NCBI GenBank assembly: GCA_000430305.1
Contig: ASZZ01000003.1
Span: forward strand, 95,466-159,465
From: Streptococcus mitis 17/34
GTDB lineage: Bacteria > Bacillota > Bacilli > Lactobacillales > Streptococcaceae
Direction: 5' to 3'
Length of the DNA: 64,000 bases
Each line of letters opens with the position of its first letter. Within the stretch, counting starts at the first letter, position 1. The notes beneath the pieces are model-generated. The model did not search any database and had not been told where the DNA came from. It was given only the letters and a program-made list of their open reading frames with translations. Positions 38,170 through 50,009 of this stretch are shown here, piece after piece. Position numbers and translations under genes: made by a program.

Positions 38170-38241
38170 TGGGGTATAGCCAAGCGGTAAGGCAAGGGAC
38201 TTTGACTCCCTCATGCGTTGGTTCGAATCCAGCTACCCCAG
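38170..38241 (+). tRNA. tRNA-Gln (TTG)
   Basis: 72 bases. Acceptor arms TGGGGTA / TACCCCA, anticodon loop CTTTGAC (anticodon TTG) and T-loop TTCGAATC. It is 9 bp after tRNA-Tyr, in the same transcript. CCA is not encoded. Confidence 0.95.
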
Positions 38242-38402
38242 TTCTTAGGTAATGATCAAGATAAAAAGCAAAATATCTTAGGGTATTTTATTTTTATAAT
38301 TGAAAGACGTGAACGATATGAACATGTCCTTGCGGGTGCTTAGGAAAAAAATTATAAGTATGTCAAGTTTAAGAAAAACTTGATTGTTGGAGGATTTTTT
38401 AG

Positions 38403-39605
38403 ATGAACGAATTTGAAGATTTGCTAAATAGCGTTAGCCAAGTTGAGACTGGTGATGTTGTTAGTGCTGAAGTATTGACAGTTGATGCGACTCAAGCTAA
38501 CGTTGCAATCTCTGGAACTGGTGTTGAAGGTGTCTTGACTCTTCGCGAATTGACAAACGATCGCGATGCAGATATCAATGACTTTGTTAAAGTAGGAGAA
38601 GTATTGGATGTTCTTGTACTTCGTCAAGTAGTTGGTAAAGATACTGATACAGTTACATACCTTGTATCTAAAAAACGCCTTGAAGCTCGCAAAGCATGGG
38701 ACAAACTTGTTGGTCGCGAAGAAGAAGTTGTTACTGTTAAAGGAACTCGTGCCGTTAAAGGTGGACTTTCAGTAGAATTTGAAGGTGTTCGTGGATTTAT
38801 CCCAGCTTCAATGTTGGATACTCGTTTCGTACGTAACACTGAGCGTTTTGTAGGTCAAGAATTTGATGCTAAAATCAAAGAAGTTGACGCTAAAGAAAAC
38901 CGCTTCATCCTTTCACGTCGTGAAGTTGTTGAAGCAGCTACAGCAGCAGCTCGCGCTGAAGTATTCGGTAAATTGGCTGTTGGTGATGTAGTAACTGGTA
39001 AAGTTGCACGTATCACAAGCTTCGGTGCTTTCATCGACCTTGGTGGTGTTGACGGATTGGTTCACTTGACTGAATTGTCACATGAACGTAACGTATCACC
39101 AAAATCAGTTGTAACTGTTGGTGAAGAAATTGAAGTGAAAATCCTTGATCTTAACGAAGAAGAAGGACGTGTGTCACTTTCACTTAAAGCAACAACACCT
39201 GGACCATGGGATGGCGTTGAGCAAAAATTGGCTAAAGGTGATGTAGTAGAAGGAACAGTTAAACGTTTGACTGACTTCGGTGCATTTGTTGAAGTATTGC
39301 CAGGTATCGATGGACTTGTTCACGTATCACAAATTTCACACAAACGTATTGAAAATCCAAAAGAAGCTCTTAAAGTTGGTCAAGAAGTTCAAGTTAAAGT
39401 TCTTGAGGTTAACGCAGATGCAGAACGCGTATCACTTTCTATCAAAGCTCTTGAAGAGCGTCCAGCTCAAGAAGAAGGACAAAAAGAAGAAAAACGTGCT
39501 GCTCGTCCACGTCGTCCAAAACGTCAAGAAAAACGTGATTTCGAACTTCCAGAAACACAAACAGGATTCTCAATGGCTGACTTGTTCGGTGATATCGAAC
39601 TTTAA
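38403..39605 (+). CDS. rpsA: Ribosomal protein S1
   Basis: 400 aa with four S1 (OB-fold) domains: around residues 16-86, 104-168, 187-256 and 272-342. Domains 3 and 4 carry GAFIDLGGVDGLVHLTELSH and GAFVEVLPGIDGLVHVSQISH. The C-terminus is a short basic/acidic tail ending MADLFGDIEL. Gram-positive S1 has four rather than six domains, so the length is normal. SD GGAGG. Codon use is strongly biased, as expected for a highly expressed gene. Confidence 0.95.
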   Translation: MNEFEDLLNSVSQVETGDVVSAEVLTVDATQANVAISGTGVEGVLTLRELTNDRDADINDFVKVGEVLDVLVLRQVVGKDTDTVTYLVSKKRLEARKAWDKLVGREEEVVTVKGTRAVKGGLSVEFEGVRGFIPASMLDTRFVRNTERFVGQEFDAKIKEVDAKENRFILSRREVVEAATAAARAEVFGKLAVGDVVTGKVARITSFGAFIDLGGVDGLVHLTELSHERNVSPKSVVTVGEEIEVKILDLNEEEGRVSLSLKATTPGPWDGVEQKLAKGDVVEGTVKRLTDFGAFVEVLPGIDGLVHVSQISHKRIENPKEALKVGQEVQVKVLEVNADAERVSLSIKALEERPAQEEGQKEEKRAARPRRPKRQEKRDFELPETQTGFSMADLFGDIEL

Positions 39606-39624
39606 TCAAATTGAAAATTCATAA

Positions 39625-39655
39625 AATCCTTTGTTTTCTAAACAAGGGATTTTTC
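39625..39655 (+). terminator. Terminator after rpsA
   Basis: AATCCTTTGTT / AACAAGGGATT (one wobble pair), followed by TTTTT. Confidence 0.8.
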
Positions 39656-39676
39656 TTTTGTCTGTAAGCCTTTTTT

Positions 39677-39690
39677 GATATAATAGTTCT
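39677..39690 (+). promoter_or_regulatory. Extended -10 promoter, probably leaderless start
   Basis: TGATATAAT (-10 TATAAT 39679-39684) ends 6 bases before the next ATG (39691), and no SD is present. Confidence 0.6.
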
Positions 39691-40188
39691 ATGTTAGAAT
39701 CAGAAAAACAATCACGTTATCAAATGTTAAATGAAGAGCTCTCTTTTTTGTTGGAAGGTGAAACCAATGTTTTGGCTAATCTTTCCAACGCCAGTGCTCT
39801 TCTAAAATCACGTTTTCCTAATACCGTATTTGCAGGCTTTTATCTGTTCGATGGAAAGGAATTGGTTTTAGGTCCCTTCCAAGGAGGTGTTTCCTGCATC
39901 CGTATCTCACTAGGCAAAGGTGTTTGTGGTGAGGCAGCTCACTTTCAGGAAACTGTTCTGGTTGGTGATGTAACAACTTATCCCAACTATATTTCTTGTG
40001 ATAGTCGGGCTAAAAGTGAAATTGTTGTGCCTATGGTAAAGAATGGTCAATTACTTGGAGTTCTGGATCTGGATTCTTCAGAGATTGATGATTATGATGA
40101 TATGGATCGAGATTATTTGGAACAATTTGTCGCTATTTTGCTTGAAAAGACAGAATGGGACTTTACAATGTTTGGGGAGAAAGCCTAA
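39691..40188 (+). CDS. GAF-domain free-methionine-(R)-sulfoxide reductase (fRMsr type)
   Basis: A 165-residue single GAF-domain protein. The fRMsr signature cysteines are present: [16 protein letters not shown] (two Cys, about residues 69 and 79) and [16 protein letters not shown] (third Cys, about 113). The VLDLDS segment ends the domain. Such enzymes reduce free methionine-R-sulfoxide. The gene overlaps dnaX by one base (TAATG) and seems to be transcribed from a promoter directly at its start codon. Confidence 0.88.
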   Translation: MLESEKQSRYQMLNEELSFLLEGETNVLANLSNASALLKSRFPNTVFAGFYLFDGKELVLGPFQGGVSCIRISLGKGVCGEAAHFQETVLVGDVTTYPNYISCDSRAKSEIVVPMVKNGQLLGVLDLDSSEIDDYDDMDRDYLEQFVAILLEKTEWDFTMFGEKA

Positions 40189-41843
40189 TGTATCAAGCAC
40201 TTTATCGAAAATATAGAAGTCAAAACTTCTCTCAGTTGGTTGGTCAAGAAGTTGTGGCTAAGACTCTTAAACAAGCAGTGGAGCAAGAGAAAATAAGTCA
40301 TGCTTATCTTTTTTCTGGTCCTCGTGGAACGGGAAAAACCAGTGTGGCTAAGATCTTTGCCAAGGCTATGAACTGTCCTAATCAAGTGGGTGGTGAACCG
40401 TGTAATAACTGCTATATTTGTCAAGCAGTGACGGACGGTAGTTTAGAAGATGTCATTGAAATGGATGCGGCCTCTAATAATGGGGTTGATGAAATCCGTG
40501 AAATCCGTGATAAATCTACCTATGCTCCTAGTCTTGCCCGTTATAAGGTTTATATCATAGACGAGGTTCATATGCTGTCTACAGGGGCTTTTAATGCTCT
40601 CCTAAAGACGTTAGAAGAGCCAACACAGAATGTGGTCTTTATTTTGGCTACTACTGAATTGCACAAGATTCCTGCCACTATTCTATCGCGTGTTCAACGT
40701 TTTGAGTTTAAATCAATTAAGACACAGGATATTAAGGAACATATTCACTCTATCTTAGAAAAGGAAAATATCAGTTCTGAACCAGAGGCTGTGGAAATTA
40801 TTGCCAGACGAGCTGAAGGTGGGATGCGGGACGCCTTGTCTATTTTGGATCAAGCCCTGAGTTTGACGCAAGGAAATGAATTGACGACTGCCATCTCTGA
40901 AGAAATTACCGGAACCATTAGCCTATCTGCCTTGGATGATTATGTGGCTGCCTTGTCTCAACAGGATGTTCCAAAGGCTTTGTCTTGCTTAAATTTTCTT
41001 TTTGACAATGGTAAGAGCATGACTCGTTTTGTGACCGATCTTTTGCACTATTTAAGAGACTTGTTAATTGTCCAAACAGGTGGAGAAAACACTCATCATA
41101 GTCCAGTCTTTGTAGAAAACTTGGCACTTCCTCAGGAAAGTCTGTTTGAAATGATTCGCTTAGCGACAGTCAGTTTAGCAGATATTAAGTCTAGTTTGCA
41201 GCCCAAGATTTATGCAGAGATGATGACCATCCGTTTGGCGGAGATTAAGCCCGAACCAGCTTTTTCTGGTGCAGTTGAACATGAAATTTCTGCATTGAGA
41301 CAAGAAGTGATACGTCTCAAACAAGAACTCGCCAATGTGGGAACCGTACCCAAGCCAACAAGTCCAGTACCTACCCGCCCAGCAGCAGGCAAGACAGTCT
41401 ATCGTGTTGATCGCAATAAAGTGCAATCTATTTTACAAGAGGCCGTTGAAAATCCTGATTTAGCACGTCAAAATTTAATTCGCTTGCAGAATGCCTGGGG
41501 AGAGGTGATTGAAAGTCTAGGAGGCCCTGATAAGGCTCTACTAGTTGGTTCTCAACCGGTTGCGGCCAATGAACACCATGCTATTCTTGCTTTTGAATCT
41601 AATTTCAATGCTGGTCAAACCATGAAACGGGACAATCTCAACACTATGTTTGGCAACATTCTAAGTCAAGCAGCAGGTTTTTCACCTGAGATTTTAGCTA
41701 TTTCTATGGAGGAATGGAAAGAAGTGCGTGCAGCCTTTTCAGCAAAAGCTAAATCTTCTCAAGCTGAAAAAGAAGCAGAAGAAAGTCTGATTCCGGAAGG
41801 ATTTGAATTTTTGGCTGATAAAGTGAAGGTAGAGGAAGACTAA
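40188..41843 (+). CDS. dnaX: DnaX, DNA polymerase III tau/gamma subunit
   Basis: The clamp-loader ATPase, 551 aa from ATG 40188 ([21 protein letters not shown]). Walker A is FSGPRGTGKTSVAKI. The zinc module is CPNQVGGEPCNNCYIC, Walker B is VYIIDEVHML, and the SRC motif is ATILSRVQRFEF. A linker rich in Pro/Thr (about residues 395-410) precedes the C-terminal tau region. The open frame begins 33 bp earlier, but only inside the preceding gene. I see no obvious slippery heptamer for a gamma product. Confidence 0.95.
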   Translation: MYQALYRKYRSQNFSQLVGQEVVAKTLKQAVEQEKISHAYLFSGPRGTGKTSVAKIFAKAMNCPNQVGGEPCNNCYICQAVTDGSLEDVIEMDAASNNGVDEIREIRDKSTYAPSLARYKVYIIDEVHMLSTGAFNALLKTLEEPTQNVVFILATTELHKIPATILSRVQRFEFKSIKTQDIKEHIHSILEKENISSEPEAVEIIARRAEGGMRDALSILDQALSLTQGNELTTAISEEITGTISLSALDDYVAALSQQDVPKALSCLNFLFDNGKSMTRFVTDLLHYLRDLLIVQTGGENTHHSPVFVENLALPQESLFEMIRLATVSLADIKSSLQPKIYAEMMTIRLAEIKPEPAFSGAVEHEISALRQEVIRLKQELANVGTVPKPTSPVPTRPAAGKTVYRVDRNKVQSILQEAVENPDLARQNLIRLQNAWGEVIESLGGPDKALLVGSQPVAANEHHAILAFESNFNAGQTMKRDNLNTMFGNILSQAAGFSPEILAISMEEWKEVRAAFSAKAKSSQAEKEAEESLIPEGFEFLADKVKVEED

Positions 41844-41856
41844 AGAAAGATTTCAT

Positions 41857-41864
41857 GATACAAT
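41857..41864 (+). promoter_or_regulatory. Extended -10 promoter, probably leaderless start of the DUF3272 gene
   Basis: TGATACAAT (-10 TACAAT, 41859-41864) ends 6 bases before ATG 41871; no SD lies between. Confidence 0.55.
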
Positions 41865-41870
41865 AAGTTT

Positions 41871-42065
41871 ATGAATAGACAACAATTTATTATCATCGCG
41901 CTGTTTACAGCTGCTGAGACCTATTTTTTCAATGAAGCCTGGATGACTGGTCGCTATATTATGGCAGCTTTTTGGGCCATTTTGCTCTTTAGAAATTTTC
42001 GAGTCAGTTACTTGATGGGGAAAATAGTAGATGTCATTGACCAACACTTGAAGGGAAAAGACTAG
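41871..42065 (+). CDS. DUF3272-family small membrane protein
   Basis: A 64-residue protein with two hydrophobic segments (FIIIALFTAAETYFF and YIMAAFWAILLF) and a charged C-terminus (DVIDQHLKGKD). It corresponds to the DUF3272 family found next to dnaX in pneumococcus; function unknown. It appears to be translated from a leaderless message. Confidence 0.75.
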   Translation: MNRQQFIIIALFTAAETYFFNEAWMTGRYIMAAFWAILLFRNFRVSYLMGKIVDVIDQHLKGKD

Positions 42066-42087
42066 TCCTCAGCTTCTAGACAAAATC

Positions 42088-42109
42088 AAAGCCTTTTAGG
42101 CTTTTTTTT
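42088..42109 (+). terminator. Terminator before the suf operon
   Basis: AAAGCC TTTTA GGCTTT followed by a T run to 42109. Confidence 0.75.
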
Positions 42110-42111
42110 GT

Positions 42112-42128
42112 TATACTATAAAAGTATA
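42112..42128 (+). promoter_or_regulatory. Probable suf promoter with short inverted repeat
   Basis: TATACT (42112-42117, -10 like) and AGTATA (42123-42128) form a 6-bp inverted repeat immediately after the terminator and about 90 bp upstream of sufC. The T-rich left flank makes the -35 uncertain. Confidence 0.4.
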
Positions 42129-42215
42129 TTTATTGACCTTTTACCGTGTTTTCTAGGGAAATCAAGTATGTTTCTAGTAAGTACTGTAAAGGCCTTGAAA
42201 AAGAAAGGAACTATC

Positions 42216-42986
42216 ATGTCAGTATTAGAGATCAAAGATCTTCACGTTGAGATTGAAGGAAAAGAAATTTTAAAAGGGGTTAACCTGACCCTGAAAACAG
42301 GCGAAATCGCCGCTATCATGGGACCAAATGGTACTGGTAAATCAACTCTTTCAGCCGCTATCATGGGAAATCCAAACTATGAAGTAACCAAAGGTGAAGT
42401 TTTGTTTGATGGCGTAAACATCCTTGAGTTGGAAGTGGACGAGCGTGCGCGTATGGGACTTTTCCTTGCTATGCAATATCCGTCTGAAATTCCTGGAATT
42501 ACCAATGCTGAATTTCTTCGTGCAGCCATGAATGCTGGTAAAGAAGATGATGAAAAGATTTCAGTTCGTGAGTTCATCACTAAGCTAGACGAAAAAATGG
42601 AATTGCTTAACATGAAAGAAGAAATGGCAGAGCGTTACCTCAACGAAGGCTTCTCTGGTGGTGAGAAAAAACGTAATGAAATTCTTCAACTCTTGATGTT
42701 AGAACCAACATTTGCCCTTTTGGACGAGATTGACTCTGGTCTGGATATTGACGCCCTTAAAGTTGTGTCTAAAGGTGTGAATGCCATGCGTGGTGAAGGC
42801 TTTGGTGCTATGATTATCACTCACTACCAACGTCTTTTGAACTACATCACACCTGATGTGGTACACGTCATGATGGAAGGTCGTGTTGTCCTTTCTGGTG
42901 GTCCAGAATTGGCTGCGCGTTTGGAACGTGAAGGATACGCAAAACTAGCTGAAGAACTTGGCTACGACTACAAGGAAGAATTGTAA
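42216..42986 (+). CDS. sufC: SufC, Fe-S cluster assembly ATPase
   Basis: The ATPase of the SufBCD scaffold, 256 aa from ATG 42216 (MSVLEIKDLHVEIEGKEILKG), after SD AAAGGAA. Walker A MGPNGTGKST, signature FSGGEKKRNEILQ (the typical SufC variant), Walker B FALLDEIDSGLDID and switch His ITHYQRLL are present. The open frame runs upstream to 42108, but that part is leader. It heads sufC-sufD-sufS-sufU-sufB, the Gram-positive SUF operon. Confidence 0.96.
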   Translation: MSVLEIKDLHVEIEGKEILKGVNLTLKTGEIAAIMGPNGTGKSTLSAAIMGNPNYEVTKGEVLFDGVNILELEVDERARMGLFLAMQYPSEIPGITNAEFLRAAMNAGKEDDEKISVREFITKLDEKMELLNMKEEMAERYLNEGFSGGEKKRNEILQLLMLEPTFALLDEIDSGLDIDALKVVSKGVNAMRGEGFGAMIITHYQRLLNYITPDVVHVMMEGRVVLSGGPELAARLEREGYAKLAEELGYDYKEEL

Positions 42987-43013
42987 TTCCCTGGTATCTT
43001 TTAGGAGAAGTAA

Positions 43014-45936
<2,923 letters not shown>

Positions 45937-45939
<3 letters not shown>

Positions 45940-45959
45940 GACAAGTTTCTTTTGTCTTA
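45937..45959 (+). other. Hairpin between sufU and sufB
   Basis: Perfect 8-bp stem TAAGACAA / TTGTCTTA with a 7-base loop, starting at the sufU stop codon. No T run follows, so it is more likely an mRNA-processing or stability element than a terminator. Confidence 0.5.
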
Positions 45960-45996
45960 TGAACTATTAGAAATGAAGAATGAAAGAAAGGATATT

Positions 45997-47409
45997 ATGG
46001 CTGAAGAAAGAGTAGAACCAAAACCAATTGATCTTGGTGAATATAAATTTGGTTTCCATGACGATGTAGAGCCTGTCCTATCGACAGGAAAAGGATTGAA
46101 CGAAGATGTCATTCGTGAACTATCAGCTGCTAAGGGAGAACCTGAGTGGATGTTAGAATTCCGTTTGAAGTCTTATGAAACCTTCAAAAAAATGCCTATG
46201 CAAACTTGGGGAGCGGACTTGTCAGAGATTGACTTTGATGACTTGATTTACTATCAAAAACCATCTGATAAACCTGCCCGTTCTTGGGATGACGTTCCTG
46301 AAAAAATCAAAGAAACCTTTGAACGTATCGGTATTCCAGAAGCTGAACGTGCCTATCTAGCAGGGGCCTCTGCCCAGTACGAGTCAGAAGTGGTTTACCA
46401 CAACATGAAGGAAGAGTTCCAGAAATTGGGGATTATCTTTACAGATACAGATTCTGCCCTCAAGGAATACCCAGACTTGTTTAAACAATACTTTGCCAAG
46501 TTGGTACCGCCAACAGATAACAAGTTAGCAGCCCTCAATTCAGCAGTATGGTCAGGTGGAACCTTTATCTATGTACCAAAAGGAGTTAAAGTGGATATTC
46601 CACTTCAAACTTACTTCCGGATCAACAATGAAAATACAGGTCAGTTCGAACGTACCTTGATTATCGTTGATGAGGGAGCAAGCGTACACTACGTAGAAGG
46701 ATGTACAGCGCCAACATATTCAAGCAACAGCTTGCACGCGGCCATTGTAGAAATCTTTGCTTTGGATGGAGCTTATATGCGTTATACAACCATCCAAAAT
46801 TGGTCTGACAACGTTTATAACTTGGTAACAAAACGTGCCAAAGCCTTGAAAGATGCAACGGTTGAGTGGATTGATGGAAACTTGGGTGCCAAAACGACTA
46901 TGAAATACCCATCTGTTTACCTAGATGGAGAAGGGGCGCGTGGGACTATGCTTTCTATTGCCTTTGCCAATGCAGGGCAACACCAAGATACGGGTGCTAA
47001 GATGATCCACAACGCTCCACATACTAGCTCATCTATCGTGTCTAAATCCATCGCTAAAGGTGGCGGAAAGGTTGACTACCGTGGACAAGTAACCTTTAAC
47101 AAAAACTCTAAGAAATCTGTCTCACACATAGAGTGTGACACCATTATTATGGATGACTTGTCAGCGTCAGATACTATTCCATTTAATGAAATCCACAACT
47201 CGCAAGTGGCTTTGGAACACGAAGCCAAGGTTTCTAAGATTTCAGAAGAACAACTCTATTACCTCATGAGCCGTGGCTTGTCAGAATCAGAGGCAACAGA
47301 GATGATTGTTATGGGATTTGTGGAGCCCTTCACAAAAGAACTTCCAATGGAATACGCCGTTGAGCTGAATCGCTTGATTAGCTATGAAATGGAAGGGTCA
47401 GTCGGATAA
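45997..47409 (+). CDS. sufB: SufB, Fe-S cluster scaffold subunit
   Basis: 470 aa from ATG 45997 ([23 protein letters not shown]), after SD GAAAGGA. SufB signatures are [70 protein letters not shown] and [23 protein letters not shown]. The Cys of GCTAP and the Glu/His cluster are present. It is the last gene of the suf operon. Confidence 0.97.
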   Translation: MAEERVEPKPIDLGEYKFGFHDDVEPVLSTGKGLNEDVIRELSAAKGEPEWMLEFRLKSYETFKKMPMQTWGADLSEIDFDDLIYYQKPSDKPARSWDDVPEKIKETFERIGIPEAERAYLAGASAQYESEVVYHNMKEEFQKLGIIFTDTDSALKEYPDLFKQYFAKLVPPTDNKLAALNSAVWSGGTFIYVPKGVKVDIPLQTYFRINNENTGQFERTLIIVDEGASVHYVEGCTAPTYSSNSLHAAIVEIFALDGAYMRYTTIQNWSDNVYNLVTKRAKALKDATVEWIDGNLGAKTTMKYPSVYLDGEGARGTMLSIAFANAGQHQDTGAKMIHNAPHTSSSIVSKSIAKGGGKVDYRGQVTFNKNSKKSVSHIECDTIIMDDLSASDTIPFNEIHNSQVALEHEAKVSKISEEQLYYLMSRGLSESEATEMIVMGFVEPFTKELPMEYAVELNRLISYEMEGSVG

Positions 47410-47497
47410 AATTTGATTTTAGATTTACTCAAAATCAAGGACTTTGAAGATGAACTTATAACAAAAAGAGACTGAGAAAGAAATATTTTAAGAACAG

Positions 47498-47553
47498 AAA
47501 ACGCATGATATCAGGTGCAGTTCATTGAACACCTAATACAATGCGTTTTTTTT
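47498..47553. terminator. Terminator of the suf operon
   Basis: Outer stem AAAACGCAT / ATGCGTTTT, inner stem AGGTG / CACCT, followed by eight T. The leading A run makes it usable in both directions. Confidence 0.85.
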
Positions 47554-47559
47554 AATTTT

Positions 47560-47709
47560 ATAGTAGATTGAAATAGAAGATGTACAAATTTATTAGTTTA
47601 AAGTATATTAGGTTGAAATAGAATTTGAACAAATTTATTAAAAAAATTAAATTAATTTCTATAAATATTTTAGGAGTCATAGTGCACTATTCTAGTTTCA
47701 ATAAACTAC
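47560..47709. repeat. RUP-type element with a partial second copy in tandem
   Basis: The left part TAGTAGATTGAAATAGAAG...ACAAATTTATTA (47561-47594) is repeated as TTAGGTTGAAATAGAATTTG..AACAAATTTATTA (47608-47640). The second copy continues to a right end CTAGTTTCAATAAACTACA. It looks like one RUP inserted into or next to another, leaving a truncated first copy. Confidence 0.6.
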
Positions 47710-47787
47710 ATTTTTGTGAGGACGAAGTAATACAATATATAAAATAGTCAGTTCAAGGCAGGATATAATGTCTAAGGAGTTACTAAT

Positions 47788-48057
47788 GGCAAGTATGTCC
47801 TTCATTTTGATATTTTTCCTAATCCAACAGACACTTGCACTTTGAAACCCGTTCTCTAATCAATTCAAACACTATACTTATTCAAATATATCGTGCTCGA
47901 TGCAGGTTATGGTAGCGAATAAAACTATGTTTTTATTTGTGAATGGTGAAAGATACTGCTTATTCCCTATACCATGTATCAGAAGGAATTGACTTAAAAG
48001 CATCAGACTAGCACAGATAACCTAATGAATTGGAAATATATTGAAAACAAAGATTAG
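47788..48057 (+). pseudogene. Decayed IS1182-family transposase fragment
   Basis: One reading frame with several stops reads GKYVLHFDIFPNPTDTCTLKPVL*SIQTLYLF, then KYIVLDAGYGSE*NYVFICEW and LLIPYTMYQKELT*KHQTSTDNLMNW. The DAGYGSE and IPY..YxKE..K...D..N..NW pattern is that of IS1182-type DDE transposases. About 90 codons remain; both ends of the IS are lost. The rest of the 760-bp gap between sufB and the aquaporin gene is repeat and AT-rich sequence. Confidence 0.7.
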
Positions 48058-48105
48058 TTTATAAGATTTGGAATCGTTTTCTGTCATAATCTTTCAGGAA
48101 AGTAG

Positions 48106-48134
48106 TTGCTAAAAGATCTAAAAATTGATAGAAT
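48106..48134 (+). promoter_or_regulatory. Promoter of the aquaporin gene
   Basis: -35 TTGCTA (48106-48111), 17-bp spacer, -10 TAGAAT (48129-48134). Confidence 0.65.
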
Positions 48135-48171
48135 AATGATTGTCTAAAAAATTTTAAGGAGAATCTATCAA

Positions 48172-49077
48172 ATGGATTTCACATGGGCAATTAAATATGC
48201 CACTGAATTTTTGGCCACTGCTCTTTTGATCATTCTTGGAAATGGTGCAGTTGCCAACGTTGAACTTAAAGGTACGAAAGGTCACCAAAGTGGCTGGATC
48301 GTTATCGCTGTTGGTTACGGTATGGGGGTTATGATTCCTGCCTTGATGTTTGGTAACGTATCTGGAAACCACATCAACCCAGCCTTCACTCTTGGACTTG
48401 CAGTCAGCGGTCTATTCCCTTGGGCACAAGTTGCGCCTTATATCATCGCACAAGTTTTGGGTGCTATCTTTGGTCAAGCCTTGGTTGTGGCAACACATCG
48501 CCCATACTACTTGAAAACTGAAAATCCAAACAACATCTTGGGTACTTTCTCAACAATTTCAAGTTTGGATAATGGTTCAAAAGAATCACGCTTTGCAGCA
48601 ACTGTTAATGGTTTTGTAAATGAGTTTGTTGGTTCATTTGTTCTGTTCTTTGCAGCTCTTGGATTGACTAAAAACTTCTTTGGTGCTGAACTAGTATCAA
48701 AAGCACAAGCAGCTATTAATGCTCAAGTTGCACAAGCAACGACTCAAGGTCAAACCATTCCTCAAGAACAAGTAACAGCAGCACTTGACCAAGCTAAAGA
48801 ACAAGTAGCACCATTTATGACATCTGGTCTTGGAATTGCTCACTTGGCACTTGGATTCCTTGTTATGGCCTTGGTAACATCGCTTGGTGGACCTACAGGA
48901 CCTGCCTTGAACCCAGCCCGTGACTTGGGACCACGTCTCCTTCATGCTTTTCTTCCAAAATCAGTTCTTGGTGAGCACAAAGGCGATTCAAAATGGTGGT
49001 ATTCTTGGGTACCAGTAGTAGCACCTATCGCAGCAGCAATTGCAGCAGTAGCTGTTTTCAAATTCCTTTACCTATAA
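48172..49077 (+). CDS. MIP-family aquaporin / glycerol facilitator
   Basis: A 301-residue channel of the MIP family with six hydrophobic segments and both selectivity motifs: NPA in GNHINPAFTLGLAV (about residue 68) and ALNPARDLGPRLLHAF (about residue 245). The Asp after the second NPAR (NPARD) favours a glycerol-type channel. A 50-residue Gln/Ala-rich insertion (KAQAAINAQVAQATTQGQ ...) separates the halves. Pneumococcal relatives have been reported to pass oxygen or hydrogen peroxide, so the solute is open. SD AAGGAG. Confidence 0.87.
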   Translation: MDFTWAIKYATEFLATALLIILGNGAVANVELKGTKGHQSGWIVIAVGYGMGVMIPALMFGNVSGNHINPAFTLGLAVSGLFPWAQVAPYIIAQVLGAIFGQALVVATHRPYYLKTENPNNILGTFSTISSLDNGSKESRFAATVNGFVNEFVGSFVLFFAALGLTKNFFGAELVSKAQAAINAQVAQATTQGQTIPQEQVTAALDQAKEQVAPFMTSGLGIAHLALGFLVMALVTSLGGPTGPALNPARDLGPRLLHAFLPKSVLGEHKGDSKWWYSWVPVVAPIAAAIAAVAVFKFLYL

Positions 49078-49128
49078 GAAATTGAGTTCTCTATCCATTG
49101 TAATGGATTGAAGCAAAGATAAAATCTA

Positions 49129-49157
49129 GAAAGGGCAAATTTTGTCCTTTCTTTTTT
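49129..49157 (+). terminator. Terminator after the aquaporin gene
   Basis: GAAAGGGCAAA / TTTGTCCTTTC followed by TTTTTT; almost the same hairpin as after the obgE unit (17625). Confidence 0.8.
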
Positions 49158-49290
49158 GATATTGCGAATTGTAAAAATCTGTTTTTTGAAGTTGTCAAAG
49201 TTTCGAAAATCAAAGGTATTGCATTGGATAAGATTATTATTCTCTCCTAATTTTATGTTGGAACAAGGTAATTGAAGGGCGGTGATTATG

Positions 49291-49452
49291 AGGCTGGGAC
49301 AAAAAGATTTTGATTTTAGGAATTCTTTATTATAAATTTTTAAAATCGATAGATTAGCCAAAAAAGCGAACAAGACAGAATTCTGAGTGTCAGATAACTC
49401 GTTTTGTTCGCTTTTTATATTTAATGTTAGACTTTTGTCCTAGACTCAGCCT
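49291..49452. repeat. 162-bp palindromic intergenic repeat
   Basis: Outer arms AGGCTGGGACAAAA (49291-49304) and TTTTGTCC..CAGCCT (49433-49452). A perfect 13-bp inner inverted repeat AAAAAGCGAACAA (49361-49373) / TTGTTCGCTTTTT (49404-49416) also acts as a terminator in either direction. Similar 'GGCTGGGACAAAA' repeats are common in streptococcal intergenic DNA. Confidence 0.65.
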
Positions 49453-49952
49453 GAAAGTGAGGAAGAACTAGCTCTAGATTCTTCTCAATGAGTACGCAAA
49501 ACCTTACTTTAGAAGTAAAAATGTAAGAGATTATAGTGGTGCTTTAATTCTTCTTAGTAACTCAAGAGTGTCTCTATAATCTCTTTAGTAGTTAAGCGCA
49601 TACAAAAAGTAGGCGATACAATAGTTTACTGCTGTGCTGTTAGTAGGGGTTGATAATCATGTACTCATGAAATCTTTGATTAAGTTGCTTCATGGTTTGG
49701 CATGACTTACAACTTGCCTTAAGTATTGAAGTAGAATAGTCTGGTGGACTGTTTTAGCCGGAATTTAGGAATATAATAACAAATGGTAAAAAGGATTAAG
49801 AATGATTTTAGCGTTTAGGACTTAGTATGAGAAAAAAAGTTTTCAATATCAAGCAGTTGTGATAAAATGTAATTGTTCCATAGGATTCTTTCTAATGATT
49901 GTTTGATTGCTTTTCATTATAGATTTTATGGGACTTTTTCTACATCAAAATA
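49453..49952. other. 500-bp AT-rich stretch without a recognisable gene
   Basis: All six frames are broken by frequent stops. The base composition is not extreme and short protein-like tracts occur, so it may be a heavily decayed mobile element. I could not assign it to a family. Confidence 0.4.
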
Positions 49953-50008
49953 GGCTCCATAATATCTATAAGGGATTTACCCACTATAAATATTATAGAG
50001 CCTTTTTT
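49953..50008. terminator. Long palindrome ending the ybaB gene (minus strand), also a plus-strand terminator
   Basis: GGCTCCATAATATCTATAAGGG is almost the exact inverse of the segment ending ATTATAGAGCC at 50002, a stem of about 20 bp with a few mismatches. TTTTTT follows on the plus strand. It could also be a remnant of IS terminal repeats. Confidence 0.6.
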
Positions 50009-50009
50009 A

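Noticed and set aside
40188-41843. Programmed frameshift in dnaX giving a gamma subunit
   Set aside because: I found no A-rich slippery heptamer followed by a hairpin in the expected region, and the tau frame is intact.
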